DNA of 64,000 bases. Origin: Ostrinia nubilalis. Taxonomy: Eukaryota; Arthropoda; Insecta; Lepidoptera; Crambidae. The stretch covers positions 5,075,001 to 5,139,000 of the forward strand of contig NC_087110.1 in assembly GCF_963855985.1 (NCBI RefSeq). The letters are read 5' to 3'. Both the position numbers and the translations under genes were made by a program. Every line of letters begins with the position of its first letter. The stretch's first letter is position 1. Positions 44,329 to 53,878 of this stretch are shown piece by piece. Below the pieces are notes generated by a model, which saw nothing but the letters and a program-made list of their open reading frames with translations, ran no database searches and was not told where the DNA came from.

Positions 44329-44739
44329 TAGGGTTGCCAGGTCCAAAATCACAAAAGACTGTGCTTCATTTGGCCGACTGGGGGGGGCAATGAGGGCTAT
44401 CGTTTTAGCGGTCACCAGTAACTGGTGCGCGAAAGTGGTAGGAGGACTATCGCATTTGCACTCATCAAGATGGCGCCACTGTAGAGTAAGGTCCTGTCAA
44501 TCGCCAGGGGTGCCAACTGTTAAGTATAAAAACAATAGCCCTCATTAGTGTCGGCTCATGAGTTAGTACCAACATCCTGATGCGTGAGCATATGATTCTG
44601 TGGCTCGACTTTCGCCTGGCGCGGCAACCGAATAAAAAGCCTAACAAAAGCCGGACAGGCCGGACAAGGCAATATTTTGCCGGACAAGTCCCTAAAAAGC
44701 CAAACATGTCCGGCTAAAGCCGGACGCCTGGCAACCCTA
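44329..44739. mobile_element. Non-autonomous hAT-type MITE nested in RTE-B
   Basis: Ends TAGGGTTGCCAGG / CCTGGCAACCCTA are inverted and flanked by a perfect 8-bp duplication ACCCCAAG (44321-44328 and 44740-44747). GC-rich right part with GCCGGACA repeats. It is itself interrupted at 44389-44546. Confidence 0.93.
44389..44546. mobile_element. Small TIR MITE nested in the hAT MITE
   Basis: AATGAGGGCTAT.GTTTT and AAAACAATAGCCCTCATT are 18-bp inverted ends with one mismatch, enclosing 158 bp. It follows a G8 run. Target duplication unclear, so superfamily is open. Confidence 0.75.
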
Positions 44740-45255
44740 ACCCCAAGGATTTTCATAGAAATTTCAAGGAAAAGGTTGACAAAATATTGTATCATCATGA
44801 CGCAACAGGATATTGATTCTTTCCAATAGTTAGTTGCCTATTTCTACGTAGGTATTAACTCAACACCAACCTAGGTAGGTATATAAGTAATTTATTCTGG
44901 GAAATCTTATCTAAATAAATAATAAAGAGAATATCTCAAGGCCAAGTATCAAAAAAGTACCCACAAACTCATTAATAATACACCCGTATTCACAAACGAT
45001 ACTTACCTATGCAAAGCAGCAACGCTATGCGAAATGAGACATTTCTCAATGCGTTCCATATGACAAGCCTTTCAATTCATAAACAATACTTAAACGACCC
45101 TTGACTATGCAAAATCAGAGTGTTGAATAGAGTTCTGTGATTGGTTCGCTTATGTTACGCACTTCACTCCGCTAACTGACATGACATTCCTGTCATTCAA
45201 ACGGTGAAACGGTTTTTATGTGTCGTTATTTCGTGGATTTGTGAATTAAATAAAT

Positions 45256-45942
45256 ATGGATAAAACTACAACTATCAGGTTAGTATGAATACTTCGATTA
45301 ATAATAATAGTGAAAATCATGTTTCAATCATTATTTTTCAGATAAAAAAGCTGCCGTTTTCTTCTTCCGAAAGAGAGCTGCTGATTGTAGCTTAATAAGA
45401 GAAAGGCCTATTATTGAAGACAAGCATATTATTATCCTCTCTAAAATATCGAGTTGACGAAGCAGGCCTGGGAAACTCTAACAGTGGCTTACAATTCTGA
45501 ACCATATTTTATGTTTCACAAAGGCTCCACACATCAACTGAAAAGCTGCTGGAATAATTTAAAGACCCAAAGAATGAAAGAACTTTCTCAGGAATCAATC
45601 AAACGTTCTCAACACCCACTAGTAAGTAATGTTTTTAAAATATATAGTACGTAGATTTATGAGGAATAACTAAGCAGAATATACTCAAAGGAATTAAATT
45701 CATAATTTACTTTTCAGGTAGGTATCAAGAAATTAAGATTAGTAGTAGCAAGAATGAAGATTAAGACAGAAACAAGAATCAAACGCACCACATTGAATAA
45801 TATACAACAAGACCAGGCTTTGCACGAGTTGGGGCTACAAAGAGAAAAAATATTGATAGAAAGAGAAAATAATTTGTTACAACATGAAAAAAAGATTTAT
45901 GATTTACAAATACATAAAATTAAATTAGACATTGAAGATTGA
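45256..45942 (+). pseudogene. Myb/SANT-like DNA-binding protein of Harbinger element
   Basis: In Harbinger elements the second protein binds transposon ends and helps the transposase enter the nucleus. Here the ATG at 45256 opens a short exon with a GT donor after ACTATCAG. The next segment carries SSSERELLIV and IRERPIIEDKH in two frames (frameshifted), followed by AWETLTVAYNSE and LKSCWNNLKTQRMKEL, the tryptophan-spaced helices of a Myb/SANT-like domain. A GTAAGT donor at about 45619 and a TTTTCAG acceptor at about 45718 mark an intron. The last exon encodes a charged coiled-coil (LGLQREKILIERENNLLQHE) ending at a TGA. Frameshifts and a stop make it a pseudogene. Confidence 0.85.
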
Positions 45943-45966
45943 TGAAAATAAAACTTCATTAAAAAT

Positions 45967-46224
45967 TTTATGTTTTATTTGCCACTAGCAACTGATACAT
46001 TATGTAGGTGGCACTGGAAGGCCTCCTCGCAGTTAATTTCCTCAGCTCTTCTTTTATCAGTGGTAAAAGTATGAAAAGTACCCCATCATTGGAAAACCTA
46101 AACTAAATTCGTCTGAATTGTAATAATCAAAGGGATTTTGGGAATCCCGTATCACTTTTCTGGTACTTATTCTACTTTGCTCATTGATATAATTATCAAA
46201 TTCTTCTTCACTACTGTAATCCAT
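45967..46224 (-). pseudogene. Harbinger transposase N-terminal remnant
   Basis: From an ATG at 46224 the minus strand reads MDYSSEEEFDNYINEQSR and RDSQNPFDYYNSDEF for 55 codons, then after a frameshift continues LLPLIKEELRKLTARRPSS before stopping. An acidic MD.SSEEEFD start and an LLPLI.EEL segment are typical of insect Harbinger-derived transposases (family knowledge). The DDE catalytic domain that should follow is missing. It is convergent with the Myb-like frame, with only about 25 bp between them. Confidence 0.75.
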
Positions 46225-46481
46225 TGTAAGATAATATTAATCGAATACAACCATAAATAAAGCAAACAAACCTCAAAAACGAGAATAACCTACAAATTTT
46301 GACGTAAATAGACACTATGCGTTGCGTAATACAGCTCCCTGGCTACCTTAGCTTTGCGTTCATTCTAAGGGACGCATAGTGCTTGACACCACTGAAGTAT
46401 CGTCTATGAATAGGTTTTTGGGACCCTGTGCATCCACGCGCACTATGAGGCCTCAAAGTAATGTTTGTGAATACGGGTGTT

Positions 46482-46647
46482 AAGGCATAATTAAAATGAC
46501 ACCTACAGAATTTAACTTCAAAAAAGTTTCCAGCTAAATTATAATAAGTTTAGTTCACACTTGAAATTACTGTAACAAGCTCATTTTGGTGGCAAAACCT
46601 TTGAAATGAGATTAATTGCGTGGGGAAGCGTAACAATTTTCAATTTC
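46482..46647. other. Short intergenic stretch
   Basis: Nothing recognised. Confidence 0.4.
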
Positions 46648-46941
46648 AATTATGCTCGTGCTTTGTCCTCGAGATTAGAAATAAGAACTATGTAGTATCA
46701 CGTACGGTGATGCCAGTTTACGCACTATCACGTACGGTGATGCCAGTTTACGCACTGTTAGTTGAGGATATTTTTTTTTTTTTTTTTTTTTTGTGGGTAT
46801 CTCAGTTTACATCCCATTTGACATTGGTATCCGTCGTCAGTTAGTTTGGAGTAGTAATTTGTATTTTTTATCATTTCACTAATATGGGGGTTTGTGTTTT
46901 TAATAATATACCTATATGATTGTTAAAGACGGGTGGGAGGG

Positions 46942-47061
46942 TTTCTAATCTCTTCGGACAAAGCCCTCGCATAATTATGATAGAACTTCACTTTTTAAGT
47001 TCGTTTAATCATTAATTATGCTCGTGCTTTGTCCTCGAGATTAGAAATAAGAACTATGTAG
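46942..47061. repeat. Internal right-end/left-end junction
   Basis: 76 bp identical to the outer right end, then 48 bp identical to the outer left end, sharing AATT at 47014-47017. The two halves are also partly inverted to each other (CTAATCTC..CGGACAAAGC against GCTTTGTCC..GAGATTAG). Confidence 0.9.
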
Positions 47062-49847
47062 ATTTTGAGAGAACTGATGTGAAATGATAATAAAAACAAA
47101 GCTGTTTATTACTTTGCAAAAATAATAAATCATTGGTAAGAATACAATGCTTGTTTTATAATTACTATTAAGTGTGACATAACTGTCATAGTTACCCGAG
47201 TGAATACTTTCGTATAATTGATAATTAAGGGTAAGTAATTAAAGGCAAGTATAATTAGCTGTTATATTAGCCATAATGTAAGTGGGAAAGTTAATTATTG
47301 TTTCCCAAATCAATTGTCAGTATTAGGTTCTTCTGTCAATTAAATGTTGATTGTTATTTCTGGACGCAATAGGCATTCTGTTAAAGAATTTGCCCAAAGT
47401 ACCTATTTGAAATAACGCTCCAACCGGGGGTAATTCTGATAATCAAGATTAATTCCTAATGTATATGCTCTAGACGAGGCAGCATGCCTCGTGCTGTGAG
47501 TGGTGAATATCAAGGTGTCAATATCACAAGCCTGCAATGTTAATTGAACTAAACTTGTGACTAAACTAAGTGCTCTTTGTTAGAGCGGTAAAAAATTTCG
47601 TAAGCAACACTTTGCACAAAATGCTTGTACATGACATAAATTGTCAAGACAATACCAAGATTGATTGTTGTGCACTTGGGCGCGATGTCGTGATTAGATT
47701 GAATATTTGTATGCATAATATTTGAATGCTTCTAAGGAAGGTTTGAACAATGTGTGTAATAATTACACTAACTAATGACAGTAAAATGGCTAATTTCTAA
47801 ATATTTTAAATTTTTCGGAAACCATAATATCTGATTATGTTTCCAATATGACAGCCAAATTAAAAGACAAGCTTATTACAGCTATCGAAATTCACATTTT
47901 TTTATTAAAATAGTGGAATCTAATACCTCAATGAATGATAGTTATGGCAAAAGTAAAACAATTTCCTTGAAATTGTTTAAGGAAATTGTTTTGTACTGCT
48001 TGATCATCAGACAATGATGAAGATATAATATCCATAGATAGATGAAGATGTAATCTTCGTTTTATATGAGACATTTAGACACGTGTAGCGTTTTTATTTC
48101 TATTCAATTAAAGAAACAAAGCTAGACTACGTTATAAGGGTACTGCTAGTATACCCGTCGCTTGATCACATGTGATTTTTCGCAATGTATGTGTAATACA
48201 AAAAAGGAAGGAAACCGCAGAAATAAGCTTGACCTTGTTGTCTTAAAATTTTTAATTGCGTATGCATCGGGGTACCTATCTAATTTGGGGTATATAACGA
48301 TAACGAATTTAGCAAAATTAACGATGCCACGTTCTCCAAATGTAAAAATGATAAAATGGTGAATTTGGTAATGTCAAGTCCATACTAATATTGAATGGAC
48401 TCTTCAAGATTCGGTATCTACCATGCTATTATCTAGATAAGATAGATCATTAGATAGGACACATCATTGTGTATTGATGATTATAATGATTTTTCTAGTT
48501 TCGCATCATTGCCACAATTATTTTTATTTGTGTTAAGTGGGGGGAAACTGCACGCCACCTATGCGGTGTACAAAACTGAATTTCATTCTGAGAAACTGAG
48601 AATTTTGAAGATCCTTAGTAAATACTTTAAGGCCAAGAAAGGTCAATGTTTGGAATCTTTGCAGATTAATTCTTATATTATGTTTTTAATATTAGATAAT
48701 ATTAATAAAATAAAATAGATGTTGGACCATGGGTCCCCAGAAGTTTCCCCGTAACACGCCGCCCCCCATCCCGTAGTTGAGACATCGGAGTACTATATTT
48801 CATGACAATATAAGTTTATGAATAGCCTGATATAATTGCAATTTTTCTATGTCCGAATATAATCATGTATTATGTGATTTATACTGACATTTATTATTGG
48901 TTGTGAGATTGAAATCACATAACTCTATCCTAGTACAACAGAGTCACTTATTACTAGTGACCACTGATGGTAAAAATTTAAAAGCCAACCGACATATTTT
49001 ACGAGATTCAACTGTTGCGGTTCTGAGCTGGATGCGGCTGGTGCGCTCACGAGCATGACACGTGATGACTGTTTTGAAAGTCAGGAGGTCAAGTCCTCTG
49101 TTTTCATCGGTTGTCTGCCTTTCGGGGAAGTCCCTTCAAGGTTAAATTCGTATAAGAAAGGACTTTTTTGGTGGCTGCTGATTTGATTTTGGGATTCAAT
49201 TTCAGATCAGCCCCAAACTTTAAAGTTCGCTAGGCAGTTTTTAGTGTTTTGGAAAGTTTTTATCAAAAGACATGGAGTCAATCTTCGGTGTTTGTAATAA
49301 ATAAATAAATAGATAAGTCTTTAGAGAATAGATAATTCTTTGAACAATTTCACACAGCGCCAGCTGGCCCCAAAGTAGGTAATAATTGATCTTATCTTTA
49401 ATGAGTCTAAGTAGAATTACGTTTTTTCTGATAAGGAATTCTTAGTAGACAGTCGAAAAAATGCGATTGGCATCGATAAGAAATTCATATTAAGGTAATT
49501 GTGTTGAGGCTTGTCCTACACAGGATCATCACCAATATTACAATCTCATCATGAAGGGGCGCAGCTGTTTCAGACCAACAGCGTTGCAGGTGTCGAATCT
49601 AATTGATTTCTAGTTTCAGCAGCAGCGGAAGCGGCGCAGATGGCAACGAGAGCAGCAGCGTCGGCGGCGGCAGGGTTCGAGGCTAAGGGTTCTGAGTCCA
49701 ATGTTTCGATAGCTACTAATGGTTTTTCACCTGCTAACGATTTGGCGTGTATCATATCACCGCCCCGTAGTGTGGATATGAACCCATCAAATCATGTCTT
49801 ATTAAGACAACTCCCAATTTCTAAACAAGTAGGTATGCATTATTGCA

Positions 49848-49878
<31 letters not shown>

Positions 49879-50094
49879 GTGATCATGTACTTTTACAAGT
49901 ATGGAACAGCCCTTTTGACTGCCTGCTAAAATATGTAGCGGGTAGGTAACAACTTAACACGAATTTTCTGCATGCCTAGTAATATTAACGTTTATATCAA
50001 TTTAAAATTAAATATTATCGCCAAATTGTTATCACCGAAAAACTTAGACTTGAGCTTACTTGACTTGAAGAAGTAAGTAGGTAAGACAGTAAAA
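47062..50094. other. Interior of the composite element, no recognised gene
   Basis: AT-rich. A 14-bp-arm hairpin (AAAACAATTTCCTT / AAGGAAATTGTTTT) lies at 47956-47993. An 83-codon frame at 48467-48718 (SEKLRILKILSKYFKAKKGQ) has no family I know. Homopolymer T of about 26 at 49850-49875. Confidence 0.5.
49611..49829 (+). other. Exon-like open segment, poly-alanine
   Basis: TTTCTAGTTTCAG at its left resembles a splice acceptor and AAACAAGTAGGTATG at its right a donor. Between them one frame is open for about 70 codons: alanine-rich start (AAAEAAQMATRAAASAAAGF), then SESNVSIATNGFSPANDLA and VDMNPSNHVLLRQLPISKQ. Composition changes sharply from the AT-rich flanks. The minus strand is also open (60 codons). 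No family recognised; it could be a captured exon or part of the element's own gene. Confidence 0.4.
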
Positions 50095-51485
50095 TTACAA
50101 CCCGTTGTAGTTGCCCGCAATACCGTAAGTATCGTAATATTTTTAGGATTCTGCGTCTGATTTAGAGGGTAGGTATTGTTGATAATACCGCAAACCATCA
50201 TATTATAAAAATCACACAGCTCCGCAGTATGGTAGTAGGTATGGGTAATTATTATTTAAAAAAATAATTAACTTCGAACATCTGATTTAGAAGTAGGTTA
50301 TTAATGCAAAGTTTTTAGTGCCGCAAACCCTTAGATATAGATAAATCATTACATTACGAACGTCTGATTTGGAGGCAAGTATATTATATTAATATCGCAA
50401 ACTGTCAGACAAAAATAACCACACAAATTAAATAACGTGACAACCCGTGTACGGTTGCCCGCAATATGGTAGTATGTGTAATGATAATATTGTATTAAGT
50501 AAATAGAATTTACTGTATTCGTCTGAATTAGAGGTAGGTAATAACTCAAACGTTAAAACGCAAATCGTCAGACAAAAAACCACAACTAGCATAACGTGAC
50601 AACCTGGTATGGTTGCCCGCAATATGGTAGTATGTGTAATGATAATATTGTATTAAGTAAATAGAATTTACTGTATTCGTCTGAATTAGAGGTAGGTAAT
50701 AACTCAAACGTTAAAAACGCAAATCGTCAGACAAAAACCACAATTAGCATAACGTGACAACCTGGTATGGTTGCCCGCAATATGGTAGTATGTGTAATGA
50801 TAATATTGTATTAAGTAAATAGAATTTACTGTATTCGTCTGAATTAGAGGTAGGATTAGAACTCGAACGTTAAACCGCAAACCCTCAGACAAAAAACACA
50901 ACTAGCATAAGGAGACAACCCGGTATGGTTGCCCGCACCATGGTAGTATGTGTAATAATGGATAGAACTTACTGCATCTGTTTTCTTCTTCGTTTGGTTG
51001 AAGGCGATGAACTTGCGTTTTTTCTAATTGTCTGAATTAGAGGTAGGAGTAGAACTCAAACGTTAAACCGCAAACCCTCAGACAAAAAACACAACTGGCA
51101 TAAAGAGACAACCCGGGATGGTTGTTCGCATTATGGTAATGTGTAATGATGATGTTCTTCTTCTTCTTTTGGTTGAAGGCGATGAACTTGCGATTTTTCC
51201 AACTGTCTGAATTAGGGGTAGGAGTAGAACTCAAACGTTAAACCGCAAACCCTCAGACAAAAAACACAACTGGCATAAAGAGACAACCCGGGATGGTTGT
51301 TCGCATTATGGTAATGTGTAATGATGATGTTCTTCTTCTTCTTCTTTTGGTTGAAGGCGATGAACTTGCGATTTTTCCAATTGTCTGAATTAGGGGTAGG
51401 AGTAGAACTCAAACGTTAAACCGCAAACCCTCAGACAAAAAACACAACTGGCATAAAGAGACAACCCGGGATGGTTGTTCGCATT
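50095..51485. repeat. Tandem array of ~157-180-bp units
   Basis: About eight to nine units, recognisable by GGTTGCCCGCA.TATGGTAGT or GGTTGTTCGCATTATGGTAA, by GTCTGAATTAG.GGTAGG and by ACCGCAAACCCTCAGAC. Units start near 50095, 50437, 50598, 50755, 50915, 51105, 51285 and 51465. The first two are strongly diverged, units at 50598-50900 are about 157 bp and near-identical, and the last three gain a (TTC)n insertion (about 180 bp) and are near-identical to each other. Confidence 0.92.
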
Positions 51486-51630
51486 ATGGTAATGTGTAAC
51501 GATGATCTTCTGTTGAACCGCTTGAACGACGTTCAGCACCCAATATCTTCTGCTCCAATTTATTTATTTTCTTCAGCAAATGTTCCTTATCCTCATTTGA
51601 CGTTTTTCGTTCGGCATTTTGACGACACAA
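51484..51630 (-). pseudogene. Short coiled-coil frame beside the right arm
   Basis: Minus strand reads NAERKTSNEDKEHLLKKINK, then LEQKILGAERRSSGSTEDH before a stop at the array edge. An ATG (ATGCCGAACG) sits just upstream in another frame, one base out of phase. A charged coiled coil right after the terminal repeat is reminiscent of a retrotransposon gag start, but it is too short to assign. Confidence 0.4.
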
Positions 51631-51902
51631 AAACACTATTTTCAACACTGGGTACGTATTTAAGTAGAAGAAGTGCGAACTGGCAGAGCACTGAATCGTG
51701 ACTGACGACGGATACCAATGTCAAATGGGATGTAAACTGAGATACCCACAAAAAAAAAAAAAAAAAAAATCCTCAACTAACAGTGCGTAAACTGGCATCA
51801 CCGTACGTGATACTACATAGTTCTTATTTCTAATCTCTTCGGACAAAGCCCTCGCATAATTATGATAGAACTTCACTTTTTAAGTTCGTTTAATCATTAA
51901 TT

Positions 51903-52143
51903 TTACGGTACAGCAGAATAGCGGCGGGGAGCCTTGGCTTGACTGCCAGCGGAATTATCAAATGTATAAAATACAGGAATATAGTTTAAAATATCGTAAT
52001 ATGTTATGTAAAAACAAACATGTTGACATCAACTTTATAAGGTTAACTTTCACCAGTTTGGTGATGCAATATGATAAAAATAATAAGTAAATATTATTTT
52101 TGTCTCGTAGAGAATAGTGCTAAAGCACAGAATAAGTAATAGT
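51903..52143. other. Intergenic stretch, nothing recognised
   Basis: No supportable feature. Confidence 0.4.
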
Positions 52144-52293
52144 ACCAGGCTAAAGTACGGGATCGCCATCGCCGGCGCGATCAAAGGCCAATGACAGGGT
52201 CACGCGACCCTAGACAGTTCACGCGACCTGTCATTGGCCTTTGATCGCAACGTGATTGCGCCGGCGATGGCGATCTGCACACGTTGGTATGGT
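52144..52293. mobile_element. Palindromic GC-rich MITE
   Basis: GATCGCCATCGCCGGCGC (52161) pairs with GCGCCGGCGATGGCGATC (52258-52275), and inside it GATCAAAGGCCAATGACAGG pairs with CCTGTCATTGGCCTTTGATC, around GTCACGCGACC..GTTCACGCGAC. The right outer end GCACACGTTGGT matches the half copy at 25374. Outer boundaries are approximate because the left end is decayed. Confidence 0.8.
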
Positions 52294-52586
52294 TGAAGCT
52301 TATGAGAGAAGTTAAGAACGGTTTGTCTTTGATTTTATTTTTGCCTGCCAAAAACTTGCCTGCACAGTCATGTACGTGAACTTAGGTTTCATCGCTTGTA
52401 GTGAAGGCACGGACATAACTACGTGGCAACGTTCTATTTACGACTCTAGATCGGTCTAACGGATATAGATCCGCTGCCAATATATGGCGTTATTTAAATT
52501 TTAAAGGAATACGTCTCCACTCTGTCGATGGAGCAGATAGGTATTGGAGCGTTTTTCAATTAGATCAGTGTGAAATTATATTCTAG
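52294..52586. other. Intergenic stretch, nothing recognised
   Basis: No supportable feature. Confidence 0.4.
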
Positions 52587-52700
52587 ACTAGCGGTGCCCG
52601 CGACTTTGTACGCGTGACAACATAGGACTTTCATACAAACTTCTAACCCCTGTTTTACCCCCTTGAGGTTGATTTTCGTAAAATAGTCAGGGCGGGTCGC
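52587..52700 (-). mobile_element. Helitron-type 3' fragment
   Basis: ACTAGCGGTGCCCGCGACTT.GTACGCGTG is the complement of the CTAG-ending terminus, followed by TACCCCCTTGAGG. A second GGGTCGCTAGT at about 52690 in plus orientation makes the segment a mosaic. Confidence 0.65.
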
Positions 52701-52914
52701 TAGTCAATATACTAATCTATACCTTTCCGTTCAACGCATTTTTTCTTACTAGAACCGAAATTCGTCCAAATACGAACAAAGGCTACTAATTACGAGGCCT
52801 TTTTCTTAATCCAATATTCGTAACCTTATTTCAGACCTCGTACTATACTAGTACCAAATCAATCGCACTCTCCCTTAATTCCCAGACTGTACAGACTCGC
52901 TATACTTTGGGATA

Positions 52915-52990
52915 TCTTATGTACTTGTGATAGAAGCTATTTTGCAACAAAATTGTATGTGTGATGTGCTGTTGACAGTACAAAGAGAAT
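52915..52990 (-). repeat. Dispersed repeat, partner of 58725-58800
   Basis: TGTGATAGAAGCTATTTTGCAACAAAATTG and GATGTGCTGTTGACAGTACA are the complement of TCAACAGCACATCAGACTATAC and GTAGCAAAATAGCC.. at 58735. Two copies; class unknown. Confidence 0.6.
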
Positions 52991-53218
52991 TGGTTTTTTC
53001 TACGTGCTCTACTCATTCGTATGGTAATGCGATGGGGCGTTTTTCGTAGAGCACCCTTAAGGGGAGTGCTATCTAGTAGCGATTATTCGCTTTGAACTTT
53101 AGCAATTACGTTGGATAAGTGAGTGATGTTGTGAAACGTGGAGTGAGAATGAACTACTTTTCTATTGATGGAACGTACCAATAACGGAATACTTGGGTTT
53201 GGCGATATGGACTATTCC

Positions 53219-53402
53219 CTCCTCTCGTTTCCACCGCTGCAACTCCTGTGTAGCCAGGATCTACAGCTTGACCGCCAATAAAAACCCAACCAGTGAAGGT
53301 CAAGTTTGTTCCGAGGGAAAGTTAAACGTCATTGAACCCGCAACGAATTTAATCAGAAGAACATAGGAGGAGTTCGAAGTTAAGGTTCGAATTCCCTTCA
53401 TT
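53219..53402 (-). repeat. Dispersed repeat, inverted partner of 18010-18190
   Basis: GCAACTCCTGTGTAGCCAGG, AAACCCAACCAGTGAAGGTC and ATGAACC.GCAACGAATTTAATCAGAAG parallel the 18-kb copy in reverse complement throughout about 180 bp. Confidence 0.75.
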
Positions 53403-53486
53403 GCAAAGTGTTGAAATGTTAATAAGAAAGTTGGTAAATGAGTAGAAAACATTGTAGATCTTTATAACATGCTGCGCTTGCATATG

Positions 53487-53625
53487 CATAAGGTGGACCG
53501 ACGATCTCATAAAGGTAGCAGGAAGGTGCTCGATGCAGGCCGCTACCAACCGGTCATTACGAAAATCATTGGAGGAGGCCTATGTTCAGCAGTGGACGTC
53601 CTATGGCTGAAATAATGATAATGAC
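53487..53625 (+). mobile_element. RTE-A LINE 3' tail
   Basis: AAGGTGGACCGACGATCTCA through GGCCTATGTTCAGCAGTGGACG and a decayed GAAATAATGATAATGA tail. Confidence 0.88.
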
Positions 53626-53644
53626 TATGAAATATTCGTACATA

Positions 53645-53735
53645 ACATGAATCACTCTCCTCAACCCGTCAGACCAGCGTGGTAAGTGTAAGCCAAAGCT
53701 TCCATTTGCCGTTCTCCTGCAGACCTGACCTGATG
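53645..53735 (-). repeat. Dispersed repeat X fragment
   Basis: CTCCTCAACCCGTCAGACCA, GCGTGG.AAGTGTAAGCCAAAG, TTCCATTTGCCGTTCTCCTG: complement of the repeat X core. Confidence 0.6.
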
Positions 53736-53767
53736 ATGGTAATGATGATGAATAATAGTCTAACTGG

Positions 53768-53878
53768 GCAATAACGCCCGTATTTACAAACATCCCACAC
53801 GAACCAATCACAGAGCTCTATTCAACGCTGTGCGTTCGATTTGCTGCTTCACTTAAGCAAGCATCGTTTGTAAATACA
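53768..53878. mobile_element. Harbinger-type MITE, internally deleted
   Basis: ACGCCCGTATTTACAAACAT and ATCGTTTGTAAATAC are inverted ends; ACCAATCACAGAGCTCTATT.AACGCTGTGCGTTCG and the TTAAGCAAGCATCG block equal the 20.7-kb MITE with about 35 bp missing. Confidence 0.7.

Larger units (their letters stand above)
44277..44790 (-). mobile_element. RTE-B LINE 3' tail, host of two nested MITEs
   Basis: CGTCGTTTCAGCGAAACGACGTCC, ACTACTGGACAAAGGCC lies left of the insertion and ACCCCAAGGATTTTCATAGAA right of it; together they form the complement of the RTE-B end. Confidence 0.85.
44982..46481. mobile_element. PIF/Harbinger deletion derivative (1.5 kb)
   Basis: Perfect 18-bp inverted ends ACACCCGTATTCACAAAC / GTTTGTGAATACGGGTGT. 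Inside lie two convergent decayed frames, a Myb/SANT-like protein (plus) and the N-terminus of a Harbinger transposase (minus), which is the gene pair of this superfamily. The flanking trinucleotides (ATA before CACCC, TTA after GGGTG) differ by one base from a perfect 3-bp duplication. The catalytic transposase part is absent, so it is non-autonomous. Confidence 0.9.
46648..51902. mobile_element. Composite element with inverted arms and end-to-end junction
   Basis: Outer left segment A (46648-46695, 48 bp) recurs exactly at 47014-47061. Outer right segment B (51827-51902, 76 bp) recurs exactly at 46942-47017. The internal B and A copies overlap by AATT. Independently, 46671-46841 and 51701-51837 are inverted complements. 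In the left arm a 30-bp unit (TATCACGTACGGTGATGCC...) is in tandem twice, and a T22 run matches an A20 run in the right arm. No reverse transcriptase, recombinase or transposase motif is visible. It is either two tandem elements of one family (about 0.37 and 4.9 kb) sharing an AATT target, or one non-autonomous relative of tyrosine-recombinase retrotransposons. Confidence 0.65.

Noticed and set aside
48467..48718. 83-codon frame in the composite element
   Set aside because: It is AT-rich with no recognised domain and no supporting splice or repeat context; noted only as part of the interior.
50095..51485. Possible CRISPR-like array
   Set aside because: Units are contiguous 157-180-bp tandem repeats without unique spacers, in an animal genome; it is a minisatellite.
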